A stretch of DNA of 64,000 nt. Source: Kribbella soli. Its GTDB lineage: Bacteria > Actinomycetota > Actinomycetes > Propionibacteriales > Kribbellaceae. Below the pieces are notes generated by a model. That model saw only the letters and a list, made by a program, of their open reading frames with translations, was not told where the DNA came from and did no database searches. A program made the translations under genes and the position numbers. The DNA lies in the NCBI RefSeq assembly GCF_004331345.1, contig NZ_SJJZ01000001.1, positions 1,116,001 to 1,180,000 of the forward strand. The letters run 5' to 3'. This document shows positions 41,532 to 50,411 of this stretch, one piece after another. Each line of letters begins with the position of its first letter. Position 1 is the stretch's first letter.

Positions 41532-42878
41532 ATGTCAGGGCCGAACGAGTTTCTCCGCGAGGCGCGAGAACGCACCCCATCACGGCGCGCGCCGGGCGAA
41601 CACATGTCCCGGAGCGAGCTGGCCGACACCATCTGCGCGTGGCTCTGGGACACGACCGAGATCAAGTACGGGCTCGACGGCCACTACATCGCCAAGCTGG
41701 AGCGCGGCGCGGTCCGCTGGCCCGGTGCGGCGTACCGCTCCGGGCTGCGCCACGTGCTCGGCGTTGCCTCCGACAACGACCTCGGGTTCTTCCCGCCGTC
41801 CGGCGTCTCCCTGACCGAGCCGGAGCTGACGCCGCCGGCGTCGATGGCCGGCCACGACGACGACCTGGTGAACGCGGGCGACGAGTCCATCGCGCTGCTG
41901 TCGTTCGCCGAGGAGTCGAATGTCGGCGAGCTCACCGTCGAACAGCTGCACGCCGACATCGAGCGGATCGCGCAGTCCTACCTGCGGACGCCGATCAAAC
42001 CGCTGTTCGCGAAGAGCCGCGCGATCCGGGACCGCGCCTTCGGACTGCTGGCCGGCAACCAGTCGCCGCGCCAGTCCCGTGACCTGTATGCGGCCGCCGG
42101 CTGGGCGATCACGCTGCTCGCCTGGATGTCGGTCGATCTCGGAAGGCCGGACATCGCCGAGGGCCATACCCGGACGGCGTGGGCCTGCGCCGAGGCCGCG
42201 GACCACGACGTACTGCGGGGCTGGATCCGCGCCACCCAGCACACCGCCGCGTTCTGGCAGGAGGACTTCGCCCGCGCGGCGGCGTACGCCGAGGACGGCC
42301 TGCGGTACAACGCCGGCACGGCACGACTCTTCCTCGCCAGCGCGGCCTCGGTCGACCTCGCCCGCGCCGGACGCACGGACAGGGCCCGTGATCTCCTCGA
42401 CGTCGCCCGAACTCTCGCCGTCCGCCCAGCCGATTCCGAACCTGGCGGAGTCCTGCTCTGTACGCCGGAACGCGCGGAAGGACTGTGGGCGGACACGCAC
42501 CTGGCGTTCGGCGACGCACAACGCACCGCGGATCACGCCGACCACAGCATCGCCCTGTTCGAGGCCGTCCCGTACGCACTCCGGAACGCCGGTTCCGAGC
42601 GGATGGCCCGCCTGCAGCAGGCGAAGGCGCGACTGCTCCTCGGACACCTCGACGGTGCGATCGAGGCGGTCGACCCGGTGCTGGAGCTCCAGCCGGAGTA
42701 CCGCGTTCGCCCGTTGATCCAGCGCCTCGCGGAGGTCGCGGCCCTGACAGCGCCGTACGCGCGCAGCCCGAAGGGCCGGATGCTGCGGGACCGGATCGCC
42801 GAGTTCACCCAGCAGCCGGGACTGCCGGCCCGCCTGACCACCCCGAACCGACGACGCGTGATCGAGGAGCACAGATGA
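41532..42878 (+). CDS. XRE-type regulator with C-terminal tetratricopeptide region
   Basis: 448 residues from the ATG fixed by the leaderless promoter. The N-terminus (about 1-85) looks like an XRE helix-turn-helix (SRSELADTICAWLW, GLDGHYIAKLERGAVRWPG). A linker rich in acidic residues follows. Residues about 150-420 are helical repeats of TPR type (GWAITLLAWMSVDLGRPDIAEGHTRTAWACAEA; ASVDLARAGRTDRARDLLDVA). These proteins are frequent in Streptomyces-like genomes and are often single-gene neighbours of small enzymes. It heads an operon with a 2H phosphoesterase and a winged-helix protein, and it is the best candidate to bind the nearby iterons. Confidence 0.8.
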   Translation: MSGPNEFLREARERTPSRRAPGEHMSRSELADTICAWLWDTTEIKYGLDGHYIAKLERGAVRWPGAAYRSGLRHVLGVASDNDLGFFPPSGVSLTEPELTPPASMAGHDDDLVNAGDESIALLSFAEESNVGELTVEQLHADIERIAQSYLRTPIKPLFAKSRAIRDRAFGLLAGNQSPRQSRDLYAAAGWAITLLAWMSVDLGRPDIAEGHTRTAWACAEAADHDVLRGWIRATQHTAAFWQEDFARAAAYAEDGLRYNAGTARLFLASAASVDLARAGRTDRARDLLDVARTLAVRPADSEPGGVLLCTPERAEGLWADTHLAFGDAQRTADHADHSIALFEAVPYALRNAGSERMARLQQAKARLLLGHLDGAIEAVDPVLELQPEYRVRPLIQRLAEVAALTAPYARSPKGRMLRDRIAEFTQQPGLPARLTTPNRRRVIEEHR

Positions 42879-43528
42879 TCAGGGAAGTCCGCGATCACTG
42901 GTACTGGCGCCCGAACTGGCGTCCCGGGCGGTCGTTCTACACATGGCACGTCGTCTTCCCGAACGACGCCGTGCTGACCGACGTGCACGCGGCGTACAAG
43001 CGGCTGGTCGGTTCGCTGCCCGGCATCACACCGGTGCCGGTCCAATGGCTGCATCTCACGCTGCAGGGGATCGGGTTCGTCGACAAGGTCCCGCAGGCGG
43101 ACCTCGATCCGATCATCGACGCGGCGCAACGGCGGCTCGAGTACTTCCGGCCGTTCGAGATCAAGCTCGGCCCCGCGATCGTCGACGTCGAGAGTCTGCA
43201 GCTCCCGGTCTCCCCTGTCGACCGCCTGCGCCGTCTGCGCGCCCAGCTCCGCGCCGCGATCACCGACGTCTGGGGCAGCGACTCGGTGCCCGCGCTGCCC
43301 GAGCTCGACCCGCACGTCTCACTCGGCTACTGGAACCAGCCCGCCCCCGCCGAGCCGCTCCGCCAGCGCGTCAACGCCCTGGCCGGCGGCGTCGCCAGGA
43401 CCGAAATCACCCGCGTAAGCCTCATCAACCTGAACCGCGACCACAACCAGTACGAGTGGACCACCTACGCCTCCCTCCGCCTCGGCGCCCGGCCCACCGC
43501 CTCCGACGACACCAGAGCAGGCCGATGA
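42875..43528 (+). CDS. 2H phosphoesterase (2'-5' RNA ligase-like)
   Basis: 217 residues; ATG overlaps the regulator stop (ATGA). The two active-site motifs of the 2H superfamily are present: WLHLTLQG (H60, T62) and PHVSLGYW (H147, S149). Members hydrolyse 2',3'- or 1',2'-cyclic phosphates, 2'-5' linkages or cyclic nucleotides. No RNA ligase partner is seen. The substrate is unknown. Confidence 0.82.
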   Translation: MIREVRDHWYWRPNWRPGRSFYTWHVVFPNDAVLTDVHAAYKRLVGSLPGITPVPVQWLHLTLQGIGFVDKVPQADLDPIIDAAQRRLEYFRPFEIKLGPAIVDVESLQLPVSPVDRLRRLRAQLRAAITDVWGSDSVPALPELDPHVSLGYWNQPAPAEPLRQRVNALAGGVARTEITRVSLINLNRDHNQYEWTTYASLRLGARPTASDDTRAGR

Positions 43529-44160
43529 ACGCGACCACCGATCTCGCAGCGGCATCGATCATTCGTGCCCTCCTGGACTTCCGCACCTTGTGGACAACTC
43601 ACGATCTCGTGACGACCAGCGGGGTCACCGCACCGTCCGTCCGCCGCGTGATCGACCAGCTTCATCAGGAACAACTAGTAGAGCGCCAGGCCCCGGGCGT
43701 CTTCGCCGTACCGAACTGGCTCGCACTGCTCCGTCGCTGGAACGAGGACTTCCAGTTCAGCCGCAACGTTCGGTTGACGTACTGGCGAAGCAAGCACGAC
43801 GTCCGGGCCCTCCTCGACCGCATTCCGGGTACGGCGGTCCGGCACGCGCTCAGCGGCACTCTGGCCGCCCAGCACTGGGCACCGGAAACCCCGGTCGGGC
43901 CAACGGTGATCTACACACCGGATGCCCAGGCAGCCGCCCGGCTCTGGGAGCTGGTGCCGGCCAGGGGCAGGTCGATCATCCTGGCCCAGCCCACGACCGA
44001 TCTCGCGTACACCCGTACCCGAAAGCTCGACAGTGGCCTCCGTCTGGCGGCACCCGCTCAGGTCGTGTCAGACCTCCTGACGGGCGCTGCCAAGTCCCCT
44101 GCAGCCGCTGATCCCCTGACGCACTGGATGCTGCAGCACGAACTCGAGTGGCGTTACTGA
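43525..44160 (+). CDS. Winged-helix protein resembling AbiEi-type antitoxins
   Basis: 211 residues; ATG overlaps the preceding stop (ATGA). The N-terminal winged helix (residues about 10-70: TLWTTHDLVTTSGVTAPSVRRVIDQLHQEQLVERQAPGVFAV) is followed by an alpha/beta domain (RHALSGTLAAQHWAPETPVGPTVIYTP; GRSIILAQPTTDLAYTRT). The layout recalls AbiEi antitoxins of type IV toxin-antitoxin systems, but no nucleotidyltransferase toxin (AbiEii) follows. The assignment is from pattern only. It ends by overlapping the convergent oxidoreductase by seven bases. Confidence 0.6.
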   Translation: MNATTDLAAASIIRALLDFRTLWTTHDLVTTSGVTAPSVRRVIDQLHQEQLVERQAPGVFAVPNWLALLRRWNEDFQFSRNVRLTYWRSKHDVRALLDRIPGTAVRHALSGTLAAQHWAPETPVGPTVIYTPDAQAAARLWELVPARGRSIILAQPTTDLAYTRTRKLDSGLRLAAPAQVVSDLLTGAAKSPAAADPLTHWMLQHELEWRY

Positions 44161-46376
44161 GCCGACGAGTAGGCGCGGATGGACACCACGTGCGCTCGTG
44201 GGGCGCCGTTGGTGTGGTGGGTGGTGAGGCGGAGGTGGGTGGCTCGGGTGGGGGTCTCCAGGTAGTGGTGCTGGGTGCGGTGGTGGTTTTCGGTGACCTG
44301 GGCGACTGACTGCCACGGACCGTCGCCGTCGCGGACCTCCACGTCGTAGGCGGCGACGAGCGTGGGGAGGGACTCGAACGGGGTGCGGTGGTGGTGGAGG
44401 TTGATGAGGTCCTCTTGGACGTCCGCGTCCAGGACGACGACGATCTCCGAGAGCTCGACCGCCTCAGTCCAGGCGAGTTCGAGCCAGGGCTCGGAATCCC
44501 AGGCCAGGTCTTCGGACGACCAGAGGTTCGGGCCGCCGTACGGGCGGGCGTAGCCGCCGATGACCTTCTCTGGTGCGTACGCCGCGGTCTCGCCGAGGCG
44601 GATGCACACGCCGCCGCGGGGCAGAATGTGTTTCCAGGCGCGGAACTGCTCTGTCCACTGCTCGTCGGGCGCCGGGTCGCGATGGGCGAAGTGAACCGTG
44701 CCGGGGAGACCGGTCTCAGCCGTGTGCACGGAGATGTCCGGTGTGCTTCGCAGTACGACGAACGCGTTGGACGGAGCTGACGGGCGCCAGGCCACCGGGA
44801 CGTTGATCCAGCGCTTCTCGCCGGCCGGCACGTCGACGGTGCAGGAGTCGACGAGCTTGGCCGGGAGGTAGTTCTGCGCCTTGACCGGGTCGTGGAGCTC
44901 GACGGTCAGCGAACCTCCCGTCGAGTCGACGAGCAGCTCGAAACCATCGAGCGCGGGGTCGACCGGGATGACCATTCCGAGGTCGGTGGTCAGCGGCAGC
45001 GTTCCGGAGGAGACCTCGAGCGCCGGCCGGGTCAGAGTCGAGGACGCGGTGACGGTCGCCGACAGTGCAACGTTTTCCGGATCGTCGTCGATCACGCCGA
45101 GGATCGACGAGTCGGCGCGGGTCAGCGCGTGCTGCATCAGCCCGAACCGGTCGTGCGCCAGCTCCCGCGGCGTCAGCCCGTTGCGCAGGGCAACAGCTGC
45201 GCCGACCCCGGCCGCTTCGCCGAGCAGCGCACAGGTCGCCATCACCCGCGTCGTACCGAATGCGACGTGGCTCGCGCTGATGTTCCGTCCGGCCATCCAG
45301 AGATTCCGGACGTTCCGTGAGTACAGGGAACGCAGCGGAATGTGGTAGTTCCCGTCCGGATGCCAGTGCTTCGAACCGCGCTCGGCCGCGTACACGCCAC
45401 CGGGCGGGTGCAGGTCGATCGACCAGCCGCCGAAGGCCACGCGGTCGTCGAAGTCCGTCTGGTCGAGCACGTCGTGCTGGGTCAGCACGTGGTCGCCGAG
45501 GAAACGCCGGTACTCACGTTTTCCGGGCACCGACCCGATCCACTCCAGGGTCAGGTTGTCCGCGTCGAACCGCCCGGAGTTCTTGATGTGGTCCCAGATC
45601 CCGTACACCACGGCCTGCAGCTCGTCGCGGATCGCCTCGTTGTCGTCGACGACGTCCAGCTCACCGCCCCACTCGATCCACCAGAACGCGCACCCGTTCA
45701 TATCGGACCGGATCACGCGGCGTTCCGGAATCGAAGTTTCCGTGACGTCCCGGGCGAACGACGGCGGCACGAACCGCACCGGTTCCCCGGCGTCCTTGCT
45801 GTAGAAGAGGAGCGTGCTGCCGAGCGTGTTCGAGTCCGGTACGTCGGGCGCCCACGACTCGCCGTACTCCGAGCGCGGCTCCCGCCCGGTCCGGTGCTCC
45901 GCTCCCGCGAGGACGCCGACCAGGCCGTCGCCCGAGCAGTCCACGAACACCGGGCTGACGAACCGGATCTCCTTCTCGGACCCCATCTGCCAGCCGGTCA
46001 CCGACCGGATCTCACCGTCCGCGGCCTCCACGGACCGGACGTCGGTGTTCAGGTACAGCGTTATCCGCGGCTCGGCCCGGACCGCCTCCAGCAGCACGAG
46101 ATCCCAGTAGTACGGGTTTCCGAGAGGATTCCGGAACTGGTTCTCGACGAACAGCTCACCCATGATGCCGGTCTCGCGGGCGAAACTCTGGGTGCCGTGT
46201 GCGGTCGCCCCGCACACCCACACCCGGACCTCACTGGACGAGTTTCCGCCGAGCACCGGCCGGTTCTGCACCAGCGCCACGGTGCTCCCCTGCCGCGCGG
46301 CGCCGATCGCCGCGCAGATCCCGGCGAGCCCGCCGCCGACAACGGTCAGATCGGACTGGACCTCGAGCTGCTGCAT
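44154..46376 (-). CDS. FAD-dependent oxidoreductase with C-terminal beta-sandwich
   Basis: 740 residues. The N-terminal FAD-binding Rossmann motif VVGGGLAGICAAIGAARQG (G14-G16 region) and later VDCSGDG and MAGRNISASHVAFGTTRVMATCALLG match the FAD_oxidored (PF12831) family. Residues about 430-740 are beta-rich, with a discoidin-like segment near the end (VYDVEVRDGDGPWQSVAQ). It has no signal peptide. It is the last gene of the sugar-transport locus and may oxidise a transported sugar or glycoside; the reaction is not known. Confidence 0.82.
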   Translation of the reverse strand: MQQLEVQSDLTVVGGGLAGICAAIGAARQGSTVALVQNRPVLGGNSSSEVRVWVCGATAHGTQSFARETGIMGELFVENQFRNPLGNPYYWDLVLLEAVRAEPRITLYLNTDVRSVEAADGEIRSVTGWQMGSEKEIRFVSPVFVDCSGDGLVGVLAGAEHRTGREPRSEYGESWAPDVPDSNTLGSTLLFYSKDAGEPVRFVPPSFARDVTETSIPERRVIRSDMNGCAFWWIEWGGELDVVDDNEAIRDELQAVVYGIWDHIKNSGRFDADNLTLEWIGSVPGKREYRRFLGDHVLTQHDVLDQTDFDDRVAFGGWSIDLHPPGGVYAAERGSKHWHPDGNYHIPLRSLYSRNVRNLWMAGRNISASHVAFGTTRVMATCALLGEAAGVGAAVALRNGLTPRELAHDRFGLMQHALTRADSSILGVIDDDPENVALSATVTASSTLTRPALEVSSGTLPLTTDLGMVIPVDPALDGFELLVDSTGGSLTVELHDPVKAQNYLPAKLVDSCTVDVPAGEKRWINVPVAWRPSAPSNAFVVLRSTPDISVHTAETGLPGTVHFAHRDPAPDEQWTEQFRAWKHILPRGGVCIRLGETAAYAPEKVIGGYARPYGGPNLWSSEDLAWDSEPWLELAWTEAVELSEIVVVLDADVQEDLINLHHHRTPFESLPTLVAAYDVEVRDGDGPWQSVAQVTENHHRTQHHYLETPTRATHLRLTTHHTNGAPRAHVVSIRAYSSAQ

Positions 46377-46387
46377 GCATGGACCTT

Positions 46388-47275
46388 TCAGGTATCTCGC
46401 TGGACGACGGGCTGCCCGGGCCCGTTCGGATGATGTGCGGTCAGGTGGTCGGGCACCCGCTGTGCGACCAGGACGAACAACAGGCCGGCCGTCAGGACAT
46501 CGCTCGCGCGGCCGGCGAAGAACTCGGTCCAGTTCGCGCCGTTCGGCGTACCGGTGTCGAGGGTGACGTCGGCGATCCGGCCGATCGGCGCGTCCGGCAT
46601 CCCGGTGATCGCGACGGCGAGCGCACCCTGCTCGCGGGCGCGCTCGATGAAGTCGAGCGTGGTCGGATCGGTGCCGGACCGCGAGACGGTCAGCGCGACG
46701 TCACCCTCGCCGAGCAGGCCGGCGCCGATCTGCGAGGACTGCGGGCCGTCGAAGAACCCCACCGGAATCCCGATCCGCAGCAGCCGGATGTACAGCTCGC
46801 GGGCCGGGATCGCGTCGCCCCACTCGCCGTAGATGTGGGTCCGCCGGGCGCCGGCGATCGCGTCCGCGACCCGGGTGGCCGCGGTCAGATCGATCGCGGC
46901 CAACGCGTTCCGCAGCGCGTTCGCCTGCGTCGACGCGAGCACGTTCAGCACCTGCTCGGGCGGATCCGCCGGACCGATCGCCATGCCGATGTCGCTCGCC
47001 CAGCCGGCCTCCAGGCCGCGTCCGACCTCCATCGCCAGCGCGGCCCGCAGCGCGGGGTACCCGACGTACCCGAGGTGGGTCGACAGCCGGGTGACCGTCG
47101 CGGCCGAGGTCTGCGCGGCCTCGGCGAGCTTGGTGATCGAACCGCGCGCGACCTCGTCCGGGTTCGCCAGGATGTGTTCGGCGACCCGCTGCATCGCACC
47201 GTTCAGCTCGGGCAGCGCCCGCTTGACCAGCTGCAACGGACTCGGACTGCCGGCTCGTTCCATCGAGGAATCCAT
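46388..47275 (-). CDS. RpiR/MurR-family transcriptional regulator
   Basis: 295 residues. The N-terminal HTH_6 domain (ALPELNGAMQRVAEHILANPDEVARGSITKLAEAAQTSAATVTRLSTHLG) is followed by an SIS sugar-phosphate domain (about 130-260: RRTHIYGEWGDAIPARELYIRLL; GEGDVALTVSRSGTDPTTLDFI). The ATG at 47275 lies 11 bases after the stop of the previous gene. It would sense a phosphosugar and control the transport operon in which it is embedded. Confidence 0.9.
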   Translation of the reverse strand: MDSSMERAGSPSPLQLVKRALPELNGAMQRVAEHILANPDEVARGSITKLAEAAQTSAATVTRLSTHLGYVGYPALRAALAMEVGRGLEAGWASDIGMAIGPADPPEQVLNVLASTQANALRNALAAIDLTAATRVADAIAGARRTHIYGEWGDAIPARELYIRLLRIGIPVGFFDGPQSSQIGAGLLGEGDVALTVSRSGTDPTTLDFIERAREQGALAVAITGMPDAPIGRIADVTLDTGTPNGANWTEFFAGRASDVLTAGLLFVLVAQRVPDHLTAHHPNGPGQPVVQRDT

Positions 47276-47285
47276 TCCGTGATCA

Positions 47286-48665
47286 TCACGTATAGACGAA
47301 CTGGGCACTCGCGACGCCGTCGGCGTCACTCACCACCCGCACCCAGTGCGCACTGAAACCAGGCGGGAAAACGTGTGACCGCACCTGCCCCGGCTCGACC
47401 GTCAACGTCTCCACCGCGCCGAACCGGCCGTGCCCGTGGAAGTCGATCTCGACCGTGATCGTCAGCGGGGTGTCGGAGAAGTTCTCCAGGTGCAGGCACT
47501 TTCCGTCGAAGCCCGTCATCAGGTACGGATCGGACGGAACGCCGGCGGAAACCGGTGTCTCCCACCACGGCCCGCCCCACCCGGCCGGCTTTCCGAAGCT
47601 CCACAGGTCGTCGGTCTTCCCGAACCACAACCCGGACTGCGGCTCGGCCGTCGTCGGATTGAGCCCGTGACTCGGTGAAGCGTTGTCCGCACCCGCCACC
47701 AGCATCCCGCGCCACGAGCAGAAATCACCCAGGACCCACAGGTGCGTCGAGATCGGGCGGACACCCCAGATCCGGCCGCCGTACGCCCACGGCGACACCT
47801 CGTAGAACATCCCGTGGTGGTCCATCAGCAGCCGCTCGTGCTCGACCTCGCGGATCCGCGGCCACTCGGTCTGCCACTTGTGGTCGAAACAGTGCGAGGC
47901 CTTCGGCAGCCGGTACCGCGTCCACTGCTGGTCGGCCTCGGTGAACACCTCGAGGATGGCCGAGGCCCGGTCCCACCCGGTCGCGAAGATCGTCCCGCCG
48001 AACTCGTGCCGCCCGCCGATCGCGGTGAACGGATCGTCCCGCAGGATCTTCCACGACGTACCGTCGTACTCGGCCAGCCGGCCGCGGGACCGCTCGCCGG
48101 CCCACTCCGGCTCGGCGTACTCGTTGGAACACACCACGAGCCGGCCGAAACTCGTGTAGCAGTCCTTGTAGTGGACCTTCATCTCGCCGTCGGTCCCGAG
48201 CTCGTCGTTCAGGTCGAAGAGCTGCGTGCATTCGTACGTCGTGACGTCGAGCTCGAACAACTCGCCTTCCATCGCGAGTACATAGACGTGCGTATCCGGT
48301 TTCGTCAGGTGCCGCGACGTACCGCAGACCCTGAGCGGCGCGAGCTCCGGGACCGTCACGATCTTGTGGTCCGCGGAAATCACGTGCGGACCGAGTACCA
48401 GCTTCGACGTGGGAAAATGCACGAAACGGTTGGTGTACGTTCCGTCCACGCCGAGAGTTTCCGGAACGATTTCCATCGACAGGTCGGCGTCGACCCGGCG
48501 CAGGCTGACGCCCGCGCCGGACGGCGCCTTGTGGGAGTTGTAGTTCTGGACGTAGAGCTTCCCGTTCCACGGCATCAGCGAACCGATGCCGAGCTCGCTG
48601 CGCGGCGGACCGAAGTCGCCGATCTGCGCGAGATGCGGAAAGACACCTGACACGTTCTGCATCAT
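47286..48665 (-). CDS. Hypothetical beta-propeller-like protein of the sugar-transport locus
   Basis: 459 residues from an ATG that overlaps the permease stop (ATGA). No signal peptide. The sequence is rich in Trp, Tyr and Gly, with repeated short beta segments (WNGKLYVQNYNSHK; HFGNxx-like segments such as GGRHEFGGTIFATGWDRAS; WAYGGRIWGVRPISTHLWVLGD). It suggests a WD/kelch-like propeller with a beta-sandwich end (VEIDFHGHGRFGAVETLTVEPG). I do not recognise the family. Placement suggests that it acts on the imported sugar. Confidence 0.65.
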   Translation of the reverse strand: MMQNVSGVFPHLAQIGDFGPPRSELGIGSLMPWNGKLYVQNYNSHKAPSGAGVSLRRVDADLSMEIVPETLGVDGTYTNRFVHFPTSKLVLGPHVISADHKIVTVPELAPLRVCGTSRHLTKPDTHVYVLAMEGELFELDVTTYECTQLFDLNDELGTDGEMKVHYKDCYTSFGRLVVCSNEYAEPEWAGERSRGRLAEYDGTSWKILRDDPFTAIGGRHEFGGTIFATGWDRASAILEVFTEADQQWTRYRLPKASHCFDHKWQTEWPRIREVEHERLLMDHHGMFYEVSPWAYGGRIWGVRPISTHLWVLGDFCSWRGMLVAGADNASPSHGLNPTTAEPQSGLWFGKTDDLWSFGKPAGWGGPWWETPVSAGVPSDPYLMTGFDGKCLHLENFSDTPLTITVEIDFHGHGRFGAVETLTVEPGQVRSHVFPPGFSAHWVRVVSDADGVASAQFVYT

Positions 48666-49486
48666 TTGATCCCTGTATGAGTCATGGCGGCGATGAAGCG
48701 GCGTTGCAGGACGACGAACACGATCAGCACCGGCACGATCGAGATCACCGAGGCGGCCATCGTCAGGCCGGGCGCGATCTGGCCCTGTTCGTCGACGAAG
48801 TTGGTCAGGCTGAGCGGCAGCGTGTAGCGGTCCGGGTTGCTGATCAGCACCAGCGGCGTCTCGTAGTCGTTCCAGGACCAGACGAACGCGAGGATGCCGA
48901 GGGCGCTCATCACCGGCGTTGCCAACGGCAAGTAGATCCGGGTGAACACCCGCCACTCGTTGGCGCCGTCCATCCGGGCCGCCTCGGCGAATTCCGCCGG
49001 CTGGCTGACGAAGAACTGCCGCATCAGGAACGTTCCGAGCACGGTGAACATCCCCGGCAGGATCAGCGCCCAGAGCGTGTCGTACAGCCCGAGTTTCTGG
49101 AAGTAGATGAACCGCGGAACGAGCAGCAACTGGGCCGGAATGATCGCCGTTGCCAGGTACAGCAGGAACAGCTTGTCCCGGCCCTTGAAGGACATCCGGG
49201 CGAACGCGTAGCCAGCCATTGTCGCGGTGATCAGCTCCCCCGCGACGCGCAGCAGCGCCACGAACACCGAGCGGCCGAACGCCGGAAGCACCGAGGTCGC
49301 CCCGCTCAGGACCGTGCTGAAGTTGTCCCACTGGAACGGGCTCGGGATCCACTGCATCGGGATCTTGTAGGCGTCCACGTCCGGCTTCAGCGCGGTCGAG
49401 ATCATCCACGCGAACGGCGCCAGGAAAGCGATGGCGAGGATCCACAGCGGAACGCCCCAGATCCACTTGCTGTACTTCTTAGTCAT
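48662..49486 (-). CDS. Carbohydrate ABC transporter permease (MalG type)
   Basis: 274 residues with six membrane segments and the permease EAA loop (AEFAEAARMDGANEWRVFTRIYLPLATPV). It overlaps the stop of the partner permease by eight bases. It forms the channel together with the other permease; the ATPase is not encoded here and probably comes from a shared MsiK-type protein. Confidence 0.92.
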   Translation of the reverse strand: MTKKYSKWIWGVPLWILAIAFLAPFAWMISTALKPDVDAYKIPMQWIPSPFQWDNFSTVLSGATSVLPAFGRSVFVALLRVAGELITATMAGYAFARMSFKGRDKLFLLYLATAIIPAQLLLVPRFIYFQKLGLYDTLWALILPGMFTVLGTFLMRQFFVSQPAEFAEAARMDGANEWRVFTRIYLPLATPVMSALGILAFVWSWNDYETPLVLISNPDRYTLPLSLTNFVDEQGQIAPGLTMAASVISIVPVLIVFVVLQRRFIAAMTHTGIK

Positions 49487-50411
49487 TGAGGGCCCTCCCT
49501 CGCTGCGCCCGCCAGGTGAGCAGGGTCAGGACGAGTACGCCGACGAAGGTCACCAGGCCGATCGCCGACGCGTAGCCGAACCGGTAGAACTGGAAGCCGG
49601 TCTGGTACATGTAGTACGAGATCGTGGTGGTCGCGTCGCCCGGACCGCCCGCGGTGATCAGCGCGATCAGGCCGAAGCCCTGCGACGCCCCGATGATCAG
49701 CGTGACCAGCAGGAAGATCGTTGTCGGCAGCAACGACGGCCAGGTGATCACGCGGAACTTCGACCAGGCGGAAGCACCGTCGATGTCGGCCGCTTCGTAC
49801 AGCTGCCGCGGCGCGTCCTGCAGCGCGGACAGGTAGATCAGCGAGCAGTACCCCACACCGCCCCACACCGCCATCACGATCAACGCCGGCAGCGCCCAGT
49901 GCGAGGAGGCGAACCACCCCGGCTGGACCCCGAACGCGTCGAGGACCTGGTTCACCAGGCCGGCCTTCGGGTTCATCAACATCAGCCAGGTCATGCCGAT
50001 CGCGACCACGTTGACGATGTACGGCAGGAAGAAGATCGCCCGGAGGACAGCGCGACCCGGGAGCGGCCGGTTGAGCGCGATCCCGAGGGCGAGTCCGAGT
50101 ACGACGGTGAGCGGGACCGACACCACGACGTACACCAGCGTCAGGCCGATCGCGTGCCAGAACCCGGGGTCCCGGGCGATCGCGACGAAGTTGTCGATGC
50201 CGTTGAAGGTGATGCCGCCGAGGCCGGACACCAGGTTCCAGTCCGTGAAGGCGAGCACCACCACGCTGATCAGGGGGATCAGCGTGAACGCGATCACGCC
50301 GAGCAGGTTCGGGGCGATGAACAGGAACCCGATCCAGCCGGACGGGCGGATCCCGGAGCCCTGCTCGGTGCGGGCCTTGGTACCGGCCGCGACGACCGTG
50401 GCGGTGGCCAT
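49479..50411 (-). CDS. Carbohydrate ABC transporter permease (MalF type)
   Basis: 310 residues with six membrane segments and the EAA loop (RQLYEAADIDGASAWSKFRVITWPSLLPT). The ATG at 50411 overlaps the binding-protein stop (ATGA); the longer frame upstream is a shadow of the binding-protein gene. Pairs with the following permease. Confidence 0.92.
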   Translation of the reverse strand: MATATVVAAGTKARTEQGSGIRPSGWIGFLFIAPNLLGVIAFTLIPLISVVVLAFTDWNLVSGLGGITFNGIDNFVAIARDPGFWHAIGLTLVYVVVSVPLTVVLGLALGIALNRPLPGRAVLRAIFFLPYIVNVVAIGMTWLMLMNPKAGLVNQVLDAFGVQPGWFASSHWALPALIVMAVWGGVGYCSLIYLSALQDAPRQLYEAADIDGASAWSKFRVITWPSLLPTTIFLLVTLIIGASQGFGLIALITAGGPGDATTTISYYMYQTGFQFYRFGYASAIGLVTFVGVLVLTLLTWRAQRGRALND

